From JBKBYG01 sp046313435 (GTDB taxonomy: Bacteria; Pseudomonadota; Alphaproteobacteria; Rickettsiales; Arcanibacteraceae), in assembly GCA_046313435.1 (NCBI GenBank), contig JBKBYG010000025.1:1-22782 (forward strand): a DNA stretch of 22,782 bases, in the 5' to 3' direction. The notes beneath the pieces were generated by a model that saw nothing but the letters and a program-made list of their open reading frames with translations, did no database searches and was not told the origin of the DNA. Position numbers and translations under genes: made by a program. Numbering within the stretch: position 1 is the stretch's first letter; every line of letters begins with the position of its first letter. Shown piece after piece: positions 8,041 to 15,805 of the stretch.

Positions 8041-9005
8041 TATTTTATACCTGCTCTTAAACAATCATGAATATGTATAATTCCTACAATATCCTTCTCT
8101 TTATCAACTACGAATAAATTTGTTTTACCAGCCCTGTTCATTATGTCAAGGGCTTCTATTGCAAAACAGGAAGGATCAACAGTTATTGGATTTAAAGTCA
8201 TTACATCTTTTGCTTTCATAATAATCAGATCACTTGACATATGTCTTCGTAAATCTCCATCTGTAATACTACCTAATAACTTATGATTTTGATCCACTAC
8301 TAATGCGCATCCAAATTTTTTTGCAGTCATTATAAGTAAAACGTCTGACATTATATCATTTGGATATACTAAAGGCAACTCATCACCTTTATGCATTATA
8401 TTTTCTACTTTTATAAACGCAGCTCCTAATTTCCCTCCAGGGTGCAATATATGATAATCTTCTTTACTAAATCCACGCTTCTCTTGAACAACAGTCGATA
8501 TAACATCTCCTAAAGCCATCATCATGGTAGTGGAAGTAGTAGGGGCCCTAAGGCTAGATGCTTCTTGAATTTCAGGTAATATTAAAGCTATATTTGCTGC
8601 TTCTACTAAAGCTGATTTTGCATTTCTAACAATAGCTACAAGAGTTATAGAAAATCTTTTACAATAATATATTAAATCTTTTAGTTCGGCAGTTTCACCG
8701 GAATTCGAAAGTAAAATCACCATATCATTGCTTGTTATCATTCCCAAATCACCATGACTAGCTTCAGCCGGATGCACGAAATAAGCAGCCGTGCCTGTTG
8801 AGGCAAGTGTTGCAGCTATTTTACGAGCTACATGGCCGCTTTTACCCATGCCGCTAACAATTACTCTGCCTTTAAGCTTATAAATTAAATCAATTAATTT
8901 AAAAAAATTATTATCTAAAATAGATTCTAAGCTTTTTAAGCCTTCAATTTCAATAGCTAATACTTGCTTTGCAGTATTTAAATATTTATCGTTTTCTAAC
9001 TCCAT
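8040..9005 (-). CDS. kdsD: Arabinose-5-phosphate isomerase KdsD (KpsF/GutQ family)
   Basis: This enzyme converts ribulose-5-phosphate to arabinose-5-phosphate, the first committed step to KDO, the inner sugar of LPS. The 321-residue protein has the full architecture: an N-terminal SIS sugar-isomerase domain (SGMGKSGHVARKIAATL at 51-67, HPAEASHGDLGMI at 78-90, SNSGET at 100-105, and the LHPGGKLG loop) followed by two CBS domains (about 205-262 and 270-321, ending VGIIHIHDCLRAGIK). His84 in ASHGD is in the catalytic position. It lies 10 nt after rnd and overlaps lptC by one base, so KDO precursor synthesis is coupled to LPS export proteins. Confidence 0.95.
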   Translation of the reverse strand: MELENDKYLNTAKQVLAIEIEGLKSLESILDNNFFKLIDLIYKLKGRVIVSGMGKSGHVARKIAATLASTGTAAYFVHPAEASHGDLGMITSNDMVILLSNSGETAELKDLIYYCKRFSITLVAIVRNAKSALVEAANIALILPEIQEASSLRAPTTSTTMMMALGDVISTVVQEKRGFSKEDYHILHPGGKLGAAFIKVENIMHKGDELPLVYPNDIMSDVLLIMTAKKFGCALVVDQNHKLLGSITDGDLRRHMSSDLIIMKAKDVMTLNPITVDPSCFAIEALDIMNRAGKTNLFVVDKEKDIVGIIHIHDCLRAGIK

Positions 9006-9015
9006 TTTAAAAACA

Positions 9016-9627
9016 TTAATGCGAGAATATATCTAATTCAGCCCAACCAGCAAGATCTAGGTTTATTCTAGTGGGTAAAAATTTAAAACAGGAATAAGCT
9101 AATTCTTTTCTATTTTCGCGAATAAGTAATTCATCAAGTTTGTTTTTCAATTTATGCAAATGAAATACATCATTTGCAGCATATTCTTGCTGTTCTTTTG
9201 TTAGTTCTGGAGCTCCCCAGTCAGAAGTTTGTTGCTGTTTTGAAATTTGTACTCCAAGTAATTCATTGCATAAATCTTTTAAACCATGTCTGTCAGTATA
9301 AGTTCTAGCAATTTTTGAAGCAATTTTTGTACAATAAACGTTATCAATTGATATATTTAAATAATGTTTAATAATTGCTAGGTCGAATCTAGCAAAATGA
9401 AATATTTTAGTTGTTGTATGATCGCTAAATAATTTATACAAATTTGGAGCGTTGTAAACAGCATTAGGAAAATGAACTAAATGAGCATCACCATTGCCAT
9501 TAGAAATTTGGACTACACATAATCTATCACGATAATTATTTAAACCCATAGCTTCGGTATCTATAGCTATATCACCATCAAGCTTAAAATTGTCAGGCAG
9601 GTCGCCTTTATAATAAAAAACAGATAT
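9016..9627 (-). CDS. rnd: Ribonuclease D-like 3'-5' exonuclease with non-AUG start
   Basis: DEDD-family exonuclease with all three Exo motifs: IDTEAMGL (Exo I), HFARFDLAI (Exo II) and EYAANDVFHLHKL (Exo III). The first in-frame ATG (9549) lies inside Exo I, after its catalytic Asp and Glu, so the true start must be upstream. The frame continues to a TGA at 9654-9652 and encodes the family-typical lead-in YYKGDLPDNFKLDGDIAIDTEAMG (in pieces). No ATG, GTG or TTG exists there. GGAG (9638-9635) stands 7 nt before ATA 9627 and 4 nt before ATT 9630, so AUA or AUU is the likely start, giving 203-204 residues, the usual size for alphaproteobacterial short RNase D. CTG 9600 is a weaker alternative. 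It follows tRNA-Leu(CAG) by about 29 nt and precedes kdsD by 10 nt. Confidence 0.88.
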   Translation of the reverse strand: MSVFYYKGDLPDNFKLDGDIAIDTEAMGLNNYRDRLCVVQISNGNGDAHLVHFPNAVYNAPNLYKLFSDHTTTKIFHFARFDLAIIKHYLNISIDNVYCTKIASKIARTYTDRHGLKDLCNELLGVQISKQQQTSDWGAPELTKEQQEYAANDVFHLHKLKNKLDELLIRENRKELAYSCFKFLPTRINLDLAGWAELDIFSH

Positions 9628-9634
9628 AATAATT

Positions 9635-9638
9635 CTCC
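9635..9638 (-). promoter_or_regulatory. Ribosome-binding site that sets the non-AUG start of rnd
   Basis: GGAG in the context ACGGAGAATT is the only Shine-Dalgarno-like sequence between the upstream in-frame stop and the conserved N-terminus, placing initiation at ATT 9630 or ATA 9627. Confidence 0.5.
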
Positions 9639-9656
9639 GTCCGTTGTTAATTCAAA

Positions 9657-9742
9657 TGGTGCCCAGAAGAAGATTCGAACTTCCACGATTTTAGGTCGCT
9701 AGCACCTGAAGCTAGTGCGTCTACCAATTCCGCCATCTGGGC
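9657..9742 (-). tRNA. tRNA-Leu (anticodon CAG)
   Basis: An 86-nt class II tRNA on the minus strand with encoded CCA (9659-9657). The acceptor GCCCAGA pairs with TCTGGGC, the anticodon stem CTAGC/GCTAG encloses TTCAGGT (anticodon CAG), the variable arm is long as in leucine tRNAs, and the T arm has GTTCGAATC. It is the first element of the transcript leading into rnd and the kdsD-lpt genes. Confidence 0.96.
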
Positions 9743-9752
9743 AATAATAAAT

Positions 9753-9782
9753 AATATAGAATTATGCAATATAAATTGTCAA
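9753..9782 (-). promoter_or_regulatory. Promoter of tRNA-Leu(CAG) and probably of the rnd-kdsD-lpt unit
   Basis: On the minus strand a perfect TTGACA (9782-9777), 18 bases and TATATT (9758-9753) put the transcription start a few bases before the tRNA. No terminator is seen between the tRNA and rnd. Confidence 0.6.
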
Positions 9783-9841
9783 TAAATACTCTTAAATGCT
9801 ATAAATCTAATATTATATAAATTTAAGCACTGAGTATAAAT

Positions 9842-9862
9842 AAAATGATTGCTAATCATTTT
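9842..9862. repeat. Perfect 9-bp dyad between divergent promoters
   Basis: AAAATGATT and AATCATTTT flank a 3-base centre (GCT), followed by two more T. It lies between the leftward tRNA-Leu promoter and the rightward promoter at 9896-9923. No gene ends towards it on the plus strand, so a terminator role is not obvious; an operator is possible. Confidence 0.4.
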
Positions 9863-9895
9863 TTAGAATTTAATCATAAGATTAAATCATATATA

Positions 9896-9923
9896 TTGAT
9901 TATATTTTACTTTTTTATATAAT
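9896..9923 (+). promoter_or_regulatory. Sigma70-like promoter of the NDUFA9-like gene
   Basis: TTGATT (9896-9901), 16 bases and TATAAT (9918-9923) precede the ATG at 9958 by 34 nt. Confidence 0.55.
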
Positions 9924-9957
9924 TACTTCTCTTAGTAACATATTTAGAGAACATAAA

Positions 9958-10866
9958 ATGCAAAATGAAGTTATCACTATTTTCGGAGGAACAGGCTTCG
10001 TTGGAAGGCATATAATAAAGCATTTAGTAAAAAACAATTATCAAATTCAGATTATTTGTCGCGACCCTGAGGCAGGAAATTATTTGAAAACTTTTGGAGA
10101 TACTGGTCAGATAGTTCTAACTAAATATGACATTACAAAAGAAGATGAATTAGAAAAATTACTTACTAACACTACTATAGTAATAAATTTAGTAGGTATA
10201 TTATTTGAAAAAGGCAAGTATAATTTTAAAAATATACATGTTAAAGCTCCAAGTAACCTTGCAAAAATTTGCGCTAAATTAAAAATAAAACAGTTTATAC
10301 ATTTTTCAGCTCTTGGTGTGGAGGAAAATCAATCAAATTATGCTAAATCAAAGTTTGAGGGAGAAAAACTTATACTAGAAAGTTTTCCAAATGCTGTGAT
10401 TATTAGACCAAGTATTATTTTCGGGGCTGAAGATAATTTTATAAATAAATTTATAAGAATGGCAAAAATTTCACCTTTTTTACCTTTAATAGGAAATGGT
10501 AAGACGAAATTCCAGCCTGTTTTTGTAGACGACATAAGTAAAATCATTGAGATAATTATAAAAAATAATATTACTAAAAGAATTATAGAACTTGCAGGTC
10601 CTAAAATTTATAGTTTTAAAGAGATATTAAATCTTATTAAAAAAACTATGAGCAAGAAAAGACATTTAATTAATATACCTTTTGAGATTGCATCTTTAAT
10701 AGGTAGCATATGCAATCTTTTGCCAAACCCTATTTTAACGAATGATCAAGTTAGATCACTTAGGTACGATAATATAATAAAAAATGACAATAATACAAAA
10801 TTTTCAGATTTTAATATTGTGCCTAAATCTTTAGAAGATGAAATTGTAAAATATTTTATAAAATAA
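9958..10866 (+). CDS. Complex I NDUFA9-like / NAD-dependent epimerase-family protein
   Basis: A 302-residue atypical short-chain dehydrogenase. The Rossmann nucleotide-binding motif GGTGFVG is at 10-16, with VINLVGILFEKGKYNF (about 75-90), FIHFSALGVEENQSNYAKSKFEGEK (in pieces, about 118-142) and RPSIIFGAEDNFINKF (about 150-165). The GILFE element, the SALG-A/V-YAKSK pattern and a late PVFVDDIS segment are typical of the NDUFA9/39-kDa family, the mitochondrial complex I accessory subunit whose homologues occur in alphaproteobacteria. Whether the bacterial protein joins complex I or acts as a free oxidoreductase cannot be told from sequence. It has its own promoter and is followed after 76 nt by the NlpD-like gene on the same strand. 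Confidence 0.88.
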   Translation: MQNEVITIFGGTGFVGRHIIKHLVKNNYQIQIICRDPEAGNYLKTFGDTGQIVLTKYDITKEDELEKLLTNTTIVINLVGILFEKGKYNFKNIHVKAPSNLAKICAKLKIKQFIHFSALGVEENQSNYAKSKFEGEKLILESFPNAVIIRPSIIFGAEDNFINKFIRMAKISPFLPLIGNGKTKFQPVFVDDISKIIEIIIKNNITKRIIELAGPKIYSFKEILNLIKKTMSKKRHLINIPFEIASLIGSICNLLPNPILTNDQVRSLRYDNIIKNDNNTKFSDFNIVPKSLEDEIVKYFIK

Positions 10867-10942
10867 TATAATAAAAATTAAAAAATTTTTTACTTTAGTT
10901 CCTTATAATTTAATTATTGAAAATCTAATATTAGTATAACAG

Positions 10943-12049
10943 ATGAATAATAAACCTATTAATTTTAAAATTTTTATTGGTGCCTGTGCATTTATAATGG
11001 CATCCTGTACACAAAAAGAACCAGCTCCGGTAGAACAATATGGAAAGAATCATTACGGACGTACCGGTGTAAAAGAAAGCAGTTCTGTAAAGCCCGCTTT
11101 TATTATAGTCAAATCTGGAGATAGCTTACTTTCTTTGTCGAACAAATATAAAATAAGCTATAGTGATTTACTTAAAGCAAATAATTTAAGTGAAGATCAT
11201 GTATTAAAAGCTGGTGAAAAAATTCGTTTACCTAAAGCTAATTATCACAAGGTGCAAGAAGGTGAAACTTTGTCTAAAATAGCTAGACAATATAATATTC
11301 CAATCCAAAAATTAGCTGAAATGAATAATATGAATGAGCCTTATAGAATAAGACTTGGACAATTAATTTCAATCCCAAATAATAATTTTATTGCCTCTAA
11401 TGATGTTGAATCATCGAATTCTCTTGAGGAAGATAATTCTTCATATTCTCCTATGAAAATTAAACAATTAGATGCTCCTGATGCTCAATCAATAAATACA
11501 GATGAATCAAATACTGTTGATGAATCAAATGCTGAAGAATCTATTCCAGAAGAAAATGAAGAAGAATTACCTTCATTAAAAAAGGATAGTGAGGAGTCTG
11601 AACAAGAAAATGAATTACCTGCAGTTTCTAAAGAACCTGATGAAAATAAACCCCTTGCTGTCCAAGCTAGTAAATTTATATGGCCAACAGAAGGAACTGT
11701 AATTTCAAATTTTGGCCCATTAGAAAATGGAGGTAAAAATGACGGTATCAATATCGAATCGCCAGAAGGTACTCCAATCAAGGCAGCTGCAAGTGGAGTT
11801 GTTGTTTATTCAGGCAATGGTTTAAAAGGTTATGGTAATTTGATTATATTAAAGCATGCTGATAGCACTCTTACTGCGTATGCGCATCAAGCTGATCTAA
11901 TAGTTGCTAAGGATGCAAAAGTGAAACAAGGTCAGGTTATTGGTCATGTAGGAGCTACTGGTAACGTTTCTTCTCCTCAATTGCATTTTGCAGTACGCAA
12001 AGGTAAGAAGCCTGTGAATCCGTTAAATTTCTTACCAATGAAGCGCTAA
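10943..12049 (+). CDS. NlpD-like lipoprotein: two LysM domains and degenerate M23 (LytM) domain
   Basis: Signal peptide and lipobox MASC place the acylated Cys at 22. Two LysM peptidoglycan-binding domains follow (about 54-97 and 101-145), an acidic Ser/Glu/Asn linker (about 150-240), and a LytM/M23 domain (about 247-366) ending PVNPLNFLP. The active site is degenerate: the first zinc ligands HxxxD read N266 and N270, and the HxH motif is Q346-L-H348; His315 in YAHQ remains. The same loss is known in NlpD and EnvC, which do not cut peptidoglycan but activate AmiA/B/C amidases at the septum. This should therefore be an outer-membrane divisome regulator rather than an endopeptidase. The O-methyltransferase begins 3 nt after its stop. 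Confidence 0.9.
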   Translation: MNNKPINFKIFIGACAFIMASCTQKEPAPVEQYGKNHYGRTGVKESSSVKPAFIIVKSGDSLLSLSNKYKISYSDLLKANNLSEDHVLKAGEKIRLPKANYHKVQEGETLSKIARQYNIPIQKLAEMNNMNEPYRIRLGQLISIPNNNFIASNDVESSNSLEEDNSSYSPMKIKQLDAPDAQSINTDESNTVDESNAEESIPEENEEELPSLKKDSEESEQENELPAVSKEPDENKPLAVQASKFIWPTEGTVISNFGPLENGGKNDGINIESPEGTPIKAAASGVVVYSGNGLKGYGNLIILKHADSTLTAYAHQADLIVAKDAKVKQGQVIGHVGATGNVSSPQLHFAVRKGKKPVNPLNFLPMKR

Positions 12050-12052
12050 TCT

Positions 12053-12709
12053 ATGCTTGAAAATTATTCTAAAAGACTCAAATATATTAGGGATCTATTT
12101 GCTCATCAAAATCCTTACTTAGAAAAGATTGATTTAACTATTAGAAAAAATGATTTACCTATACATATTGAGCCCGAAGAAGGAAAATTATTGCAACTTC
12201 TTATAAAACTTAGCAACGCTAAAAAAATTGTTGAAATTGGTACATTAGCCGGTTATTCAACTATATGGATGGCTGAGGCATTAATTACAGAAGATAGCAA
12301 GATTTATACCATTGAACATGATCCAGAGAGACAGAAACTTGCTGAAGAAAGTTTTGCAAATTACTCGAATAATCATAGGATAAGTTTACTAAAAGGAAAT
12401 GCAAAAAAAATTCTTCCGAGCTTAAATGAACAAGCACCTTTTGATATGATATTTATTGATGCAGATAAACCGGGATATAATAGTTATTTAGATTGGGCAG
12501 AAGAAAATATTAAATATGGTGGGTTGATTATTGCAGATGATACTTTTTTATCTGAGGCAGTGTATCTTGAAGAACTTCCATCAAAAATTAAACAATCCAC
12601 CAGGGATTTAATGAATGAATTTAATAGGCGCCTTGCGGATTCAAGTAAATATCAAAGCATTATGATACCGAATGAGCGTGGTTTAACTATAGCAATTAAA
12701 TGTTTTTAA
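12053..12709 (+). CDS. SAM-dependent O-methyltransferase (caffeoyl-CoA/catechol OMT family 3)
   Basis: The 218-residue protein has the methyltransf_3 signature: SAM-binding VEIGTLAGYSTIWMAEAL (60-77), IYTIEHDP (84-91) for the ribose-binding acidic strand, LLKGNAKKILP (112-122), and the metal site FIDADKPGYNSYLDWA (134-149) with IIADDTF (159-165). Relatives methylate catechol-type hydroxyls with a divalent metal; the substrate here is unknown. The gene starts 3 nt after the NlpD-like gene with no promoter between, so they are co-transcribed, though a functional link is not evident. Confidence 0.88.
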   Translation: MLENYSKRLKYIRDLFAHQNPYLEKIDLTIRKNDLPIHIEPEEGKLLQLLIKLSNAKKIVEIGTLAGYSTIWMAEALITEDSKIYTIEHDPERQKLAEESFANYSNNHRISLLKGNAKKILPSLNEQAPFDMIFIDADKPGYNSYLDWAEENIKYGGLIIADDTFLSEAVYLEELPSKIKQSTRDLMNEFNRRLADSSKYQSIMIPNERGLTIAIKCF

Positions 12710-12742
12710 ACACTTTACGGAATTTAAAATTCTCTTACTAAA

Positions 12743-13522
12743 ATGATTATTATTTCATTGATTGCTATTGGTATAATATCTGGTGTGGTTGGCGGGTTAA
12801 TAGGAGTTGGAGGTGGAATAATTATAATCCCTGGGCTCTTGTTTTTGTTTAAAGCCTTAAATATAACGGGTAATGAAATCGCTCATCAGGCTTTAAGCAC
12901 TTCGCTTGCTTCAATTATATTGCCCACAATGCGTGCAAGTTATATACATTTCAAAAATAAGAACATAAACTGGAAACTAATTCCAAGTCTTGCACCTGGC
13001 GTTATATTTGGTACGATTGCTGGAGTACTAATTGCTACAAAATTATCTGCAGATTTTTTAGAGGTTTCTTTTGGATTGTTTCTTTTGATTGTTGCAATAA
13101 AAATGCTTAAATCAAGGAGAAATATTATAGAAACAACAAAATTTATTATTCCTAAGCTTTTAACTTGGAGTTTTGGAGTAGTAACAGGTTTGCTTTCAGG
13201 TCTCCTAGGTATAGGCGGAGGGACTTTACTCATACCTTTTTTTAACTATAATAATTATTCAATTCATAAATCTATAAGTACATCATCTTTTTTGATAGGT
13301 ATAATCTCAATAATAGGAACTATAACATATACTTTTCTAGGTTTTATCAATTCAGCCAATTATATATACTGGCCGGGAGTGATTTGGATTTCGTTAGGGA
13401 GCGTAATTTCAGTATCTTGGGGAGTTGAAATAGGAAAAATAATTTCAGAAAAAACTTTAAGAATAACATGTTCTTCGGTTTTTATAGTAATTGCATGCAA
13501 ATTAATTTTAAAAAATTTCTAA
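12743..13522 (+). CDS. TauE/SafE (TSUP) family membrane transporter
   Basis: A 259-residue very hydrophobic protein with about eight membrane helices in two homologous halves. Each half begins with the family's Gly-rich motif: SGVVGGLIGVGGGIIIIPGLL (split, about 14-34) and GLLSGLLGIGGGTLLIPFF (about 153-171). TSUP members move sulfite, sulfoacetate or other small organosulfur anions; no specificity can be read. It follows the methyltransferase by 33 nt. Its last 4 bases overlap the end of the convergent tlpA-like gene. Confidence 0.88.
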   Translation: MIIISLIAIGIISGVVGGLIGVGGGIIIIPGLLFLFKALNITGNEIAHQALSTSLASIILPTMRASYIHFKNKNINWKLIPSLAPGVIFGTIAGVLIATKLSADFLEVSFGLFLLIVAIKMLKSRRNIIETTKFIIPKLLTWSFGVVTGLLSGLLGIGGGTLLIPFFNYNNYSIHKSISTSSFLIGIISIIGTITYTFLGFINSANYIYWPGVIWISLGSVISVSWGVEIGKIISEKTLRITCSSVFIVIACKLILKNF

Positions 13523-14067
13523 TAAGAAAGAATTTTTTCCCGCAATTTTTCATCATACCAATCAACTTCTCCTGCGATGCGAGCAATTTCCGTATTATTT
13601 TTGTTAATAAAGATAGTCGTAGGGAGGCCTATAATATTGAAAGCTGAAAATAACTGATTCTTTTTATCTATATAAATTTCAAGGTTTTTTATATTATGAT
13701 GATTGTAAAATTCTTTTACGGCTTCTTGGCCTTTGAAATCTTCTGATAGGGCAATTATTTTTATAGGTTCTTTTTTAAAATCTTTTTTCAATCTATCTAA
13801 TCCAGGTAATTCATGTACACATACAGTGCACCAAGTTGCCCAAAAATGTAATATGACAATATTATTATCATATTCTTCTAACAAATGCTTTGTATCATTA
13901 ATGTCATAAAATTCTATTTCGGGTAATTTCTTTGGCAAGTATTCTTCAATTTGGTCTGTAAAAATCAAATCTTTTTTTGAAGTTATAACATTGTTTGTTT
14001 TGACATCTTTTGCGTATGTTATATAGGGAAGATATAAAATCAAAAAAGATAAGAATAATTTTATCAT
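13519..14067 (-). CDS. TlpA/ResA-like periplasmic thioredoxin
   Basis: The 182-residue product has a signal peptide or membrane anchor (FLSFLILYLPYITYA, about 5-19) and a TlpA-like thioredoxin domain: ILHFWATWCTVCVHELPGLDRL (in two pieces, 72-93) with the redox pair Cys80-Thr-Val-Cys83, ALSEDF, and the cis-proline loop IGLPTTIFI. Such proteins reduce periplasmic disulfides, often for cytochrome c or cytochrome oxidase assembly. Both cysteines and the cis-Pro are present, so it should be active. It is convergent with and overlaps the TSUP gene by 4 bp. Confidence 0.88.
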   Translation of the reverse strand: MIKLFLSFLILYLPYITYAKDVKTNNVITSKKDLIFTDQIEEYLPKKLPEIEFYDINDTKHLLEEYDNNIVILHFWATWCTVCVHELPGLDRLKKDFKKEPIKIIALSEDFKGQEAVKEFYNHHNIKNLEIYIDKKNQLFSAFNIIGLPTTIFINKNNTEIARIAGEVDWYDEKLREKILSY

Positions 14068-14160
14068 AGAATTAATAAGTAAAGAATGAAATATTATTTG
14101 TATATAATTAAAATTTTTAATATAAATATTTTTTATAAAATATAAAAGGAGAATTATGTT

Positions 14161-14268
14161 TTGAAAAGGATTATTTTGATACTAAGCTTAACACTCTTAT
14201 CTGCATGTGGAGTTAAAAAGCCTTTATTTTTACCTAAGTATGATAATAACATTAATAAGCAACAATAA
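14161..14268 (+). CDS. lptM: LptM-like small lipoprotein, 35 aa
   Basis: TTG at 14161 follows AGGAG (14147-14151) by 9 nt. The frame encodes a short lipoprotein signal MKRIILILSLTLLSAC with Cys 16 acylated, then GVKKPLFLPKYDNN and a stop after 35 residues. The sequence right after the cysteine, G-[LV]-K-x-PL-[FY]-x-P, is the hallmark of LptM (YifL), the lipoprotein that assists LptD maturation in the LPS translocon. Members in enterobacteria are about 67 residues with a disordered tail; here the tail is almost absent. The ATG at 14156 opens only Met-Phe-stop, so TTG is the start. The lptCAB genes in the same window fit the assignment. Confidence 0.72.
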   Translation: MKRIILILSLTLLSACGVKKPLFLPKYDNNINKQQ

Positions 14269-14294
14269 CCAATTATTAAAAAGGTTACTGTTGC
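14259..14294. terminator. Probable bidirectional terminator hairpin
   Basis: GCAACAATAACC (14259-14270) pairs with GGTTACTGTTGC (14283-14294) with one mismatch across a 12-base loop. It covers the lptM stop codon and lies between the convergent lptM and 17 kDa antigen genes. No strong T-run follows on either strand, so intrinsic termination is uncertain. Confidence 0.45.
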
Positions 14295-14306
14295 AAGAAT
14301 TAAAAT

Positions 14307-14789
14307 TTATTGTACTATCTTCCAAGTATTATCTGGTTGTCTACAAGCTCTACCGTAAGCTTCTTCAACTTTATCTCCTACTCTAATCTTTTGAGTAAAT
14401 TCTCTGCAATATTCACCGCTTGCAAGTTGGAGTGTTTTAGTAGGCGTAATAGTGCCAGAATGTCCAGTATCAGGATTTCTCCATTCCATTGTGTGACCTG
14501 ATGGTGCGCGCTCAAGAGTTGATTGAGCTGTGCTAGTCATATATTGTTGATCAACCCTATCAAGTGAAGAACCTAAAGAGCTTCCTACTGCAGCACCAGC
14601 TAATGTACCTAATGCAATAGCAGCAATATTACCTTTGCCTTTGCCAATATTGGAACCAAGTATTGCGCCGCCAACGCCTCCTAAAACTGTACCAACTTGT
14701 TGTTTATTAAAAGGTCCGCCTTGTTCAGCGCAAGAAACTAAAATTGAGAAAAAAAGTAATATTGAAATGATTTTGCTAGAGATTTTCAT
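14307..14789 (-). CDS. 17 kDa surface antigen homologue (Rickettsia-type glycine-zipper lipoprotein)
   Basis: The 160-residue lipoprotein has the lipobox LVSC (Cys 20) and follows the Rickettsia 17 kDa antigen almost motif by motif: GGPFNKQQVGTVLGG, GGAILGSNIGKGKG, a glycine zipper to about residue 80, then ERAPSGHTMEWRNPDTGHSG (about 93-112), ITPTKT, YCREFTQ and YGRACRQPDNTWKIV. In Rickettsia this is a genus-common outer-membrane lipoprotein used as a diagnostic marker; its molecular role is poorly known, though its glycine zipper resembles SlyB. It is the strongest taxonomic marker in the window. It stands alone, divergent from fieF. Confidence 0.95.
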   Translation of the reverse strand: MKISSKIISILLFFSILVSCAEQGGPFNKQQVGTVLGGVGGAILGSNIGKGKGNIAAIALGTLAGAAVGSSLGSSLDRVDQQYMTSTAQSTLERAPSGHTMEWRNPDTGHSGTITPTKTLQLASGEYCREFTQKIRVGDKVEEAYGRACRQPDNTWKIVQ

Positions 14790-14878
14790 ATAATAAACCT
14801 ATATTATGTTAAATTATTTGAACTCAACTATAAACTAATTCAAAGCTTTTTAAAAGCGAATATTACTATATAAATTAT

Positions 14879-15805
14879 ATGTCAGATACTTATATTAGCA
14901 CAAAAAACAAGAATGAAAATTATCTTATAAAATTTGCAAGTTATGCTTCAGTTTTAGCAGCCTTAACTATAATAATAATCAAATTTGTTGCTTGGATTCT
15001 AACAGGTTCGCTAACAATTCTTGCCACTCTCGCAGACTCAATGCTCGATGTCGTCTCTTCAGTAATAAATTTAATTGCTATTAAATATGCCATGCAACCG
15101 CCAGATAATGAGCATAGATTTGGTCATGGAAAAGCTGAAGATCTAGCAGTATTTACACAGTCCGCGTTTTTTGGAGTTTCGGGTATTTTTCTAATTATAG
15201 CAGCAGTAAAAAAACTATTTCTTCCTGAGCAAATTCAAAATAGCAGTGAAGGTATAGCTATAATGATTATATCGACCCTCATAACAAGCCTTCTTGTTAT
15301 AATACAAAAATATGTAATAAAACGTACAGGATCACAAGTTATTTCTGCGGATTATATGCATTACTCTATTGACCTGCTTACAAACTTAGCAGTAATAATT
15401 GCGTTAGTGCTTGCGAGATATTTAGATACTAAATTTATTGATCCGATAGTTGCTCTTGGTATTGCAATTTATGTTATATATGGTGCATGGCAATTATTAT
15501 CTAAAGCTTTTAGAAATCTTATGGATCATGAGTTTGAAGATCATGTTAAAGAAAGAATCCATGAAATAGCAGTTAAAAATTATAATGTTCAAGGAATTCA
15601 TGATCTTAAGACTCGTTATGCAGGTACCAAACCATTTATTCAGTTTCATATTCAACTGAATGGCTCAATGACGCTTAGTAAAGCACATGAAATTTCAAAT
15701 GAAATTGAGACAGATATTTTAAAGGAATTTCCTGATGCTGATATAATAATACACCAAGATCCTGATGATGTTGATGAGGATGTTGCATATCCATCTATTG
15801 TATAA
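14879..15805 (+). CDS. fieF: Cation diffusion facilitator, FieF (YiiP)-type
   Basis: A 308-residue CDF transporter that exports Zn2+/Fe2+ in exchange for protons across the inner membrane. Six membrane helices span about 18-215. The transport site is intact: Asp53 and Asp57 in LADSMLD (helix 2) and His161 and Asp165 in ADYMHYSID (helix 5). The inter-helix loop QPPDNEHRFGHGKAEDL (73-89) is the FieF signature. A C-terminal cytoplasmic metal-sensing domain (about 220-300) contains FQFHIQ-type and DIIIHQDPDD elements. There is no obvious Shine-Dalgarno. Its stop codon shares its last base with the left end of a palindromic repeat element. Confidence 0.92.
   Translation: MSDTYISTKNKNENYLIKFASYASVLAALTIIIIKFVAWILTGSLTILATLADSMLDVVSSVINLIAIKYAMQPPDNEHRFGHGKAEDLAVFTQSAFFGVSGIFLIIAAVKKLFLPEQIQNSSEGIAIMIISTLITSLLVIIQKYVIKRTGSQVISADYMHYSIDLLTNLAVIIALVLARYLDTKFIDPIVALGIAIYVIYGAWQLLSKAFRNLMDHEFEDHVKERIHEIAVKNYNVQGIHDLKTRYAGTKPFIQFHIQLNGSMTLSKAHEISNEIETDILKEFPDADIIIHQDPDDVDEDVAYPSIV

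Noticed and set aside
7886..8080. Plus-strand frame of 64 codons
   Set aside because: It is antisense to lptC and the end of kdsD, with no ribosome-binding site or family match.
14156..14164. ATG at 14156 as start of the small lipoprotein
   Set aside because: It reads Met-Phe-stop; the TTG at 14161 in another frame gives the full lipoprotein signal.
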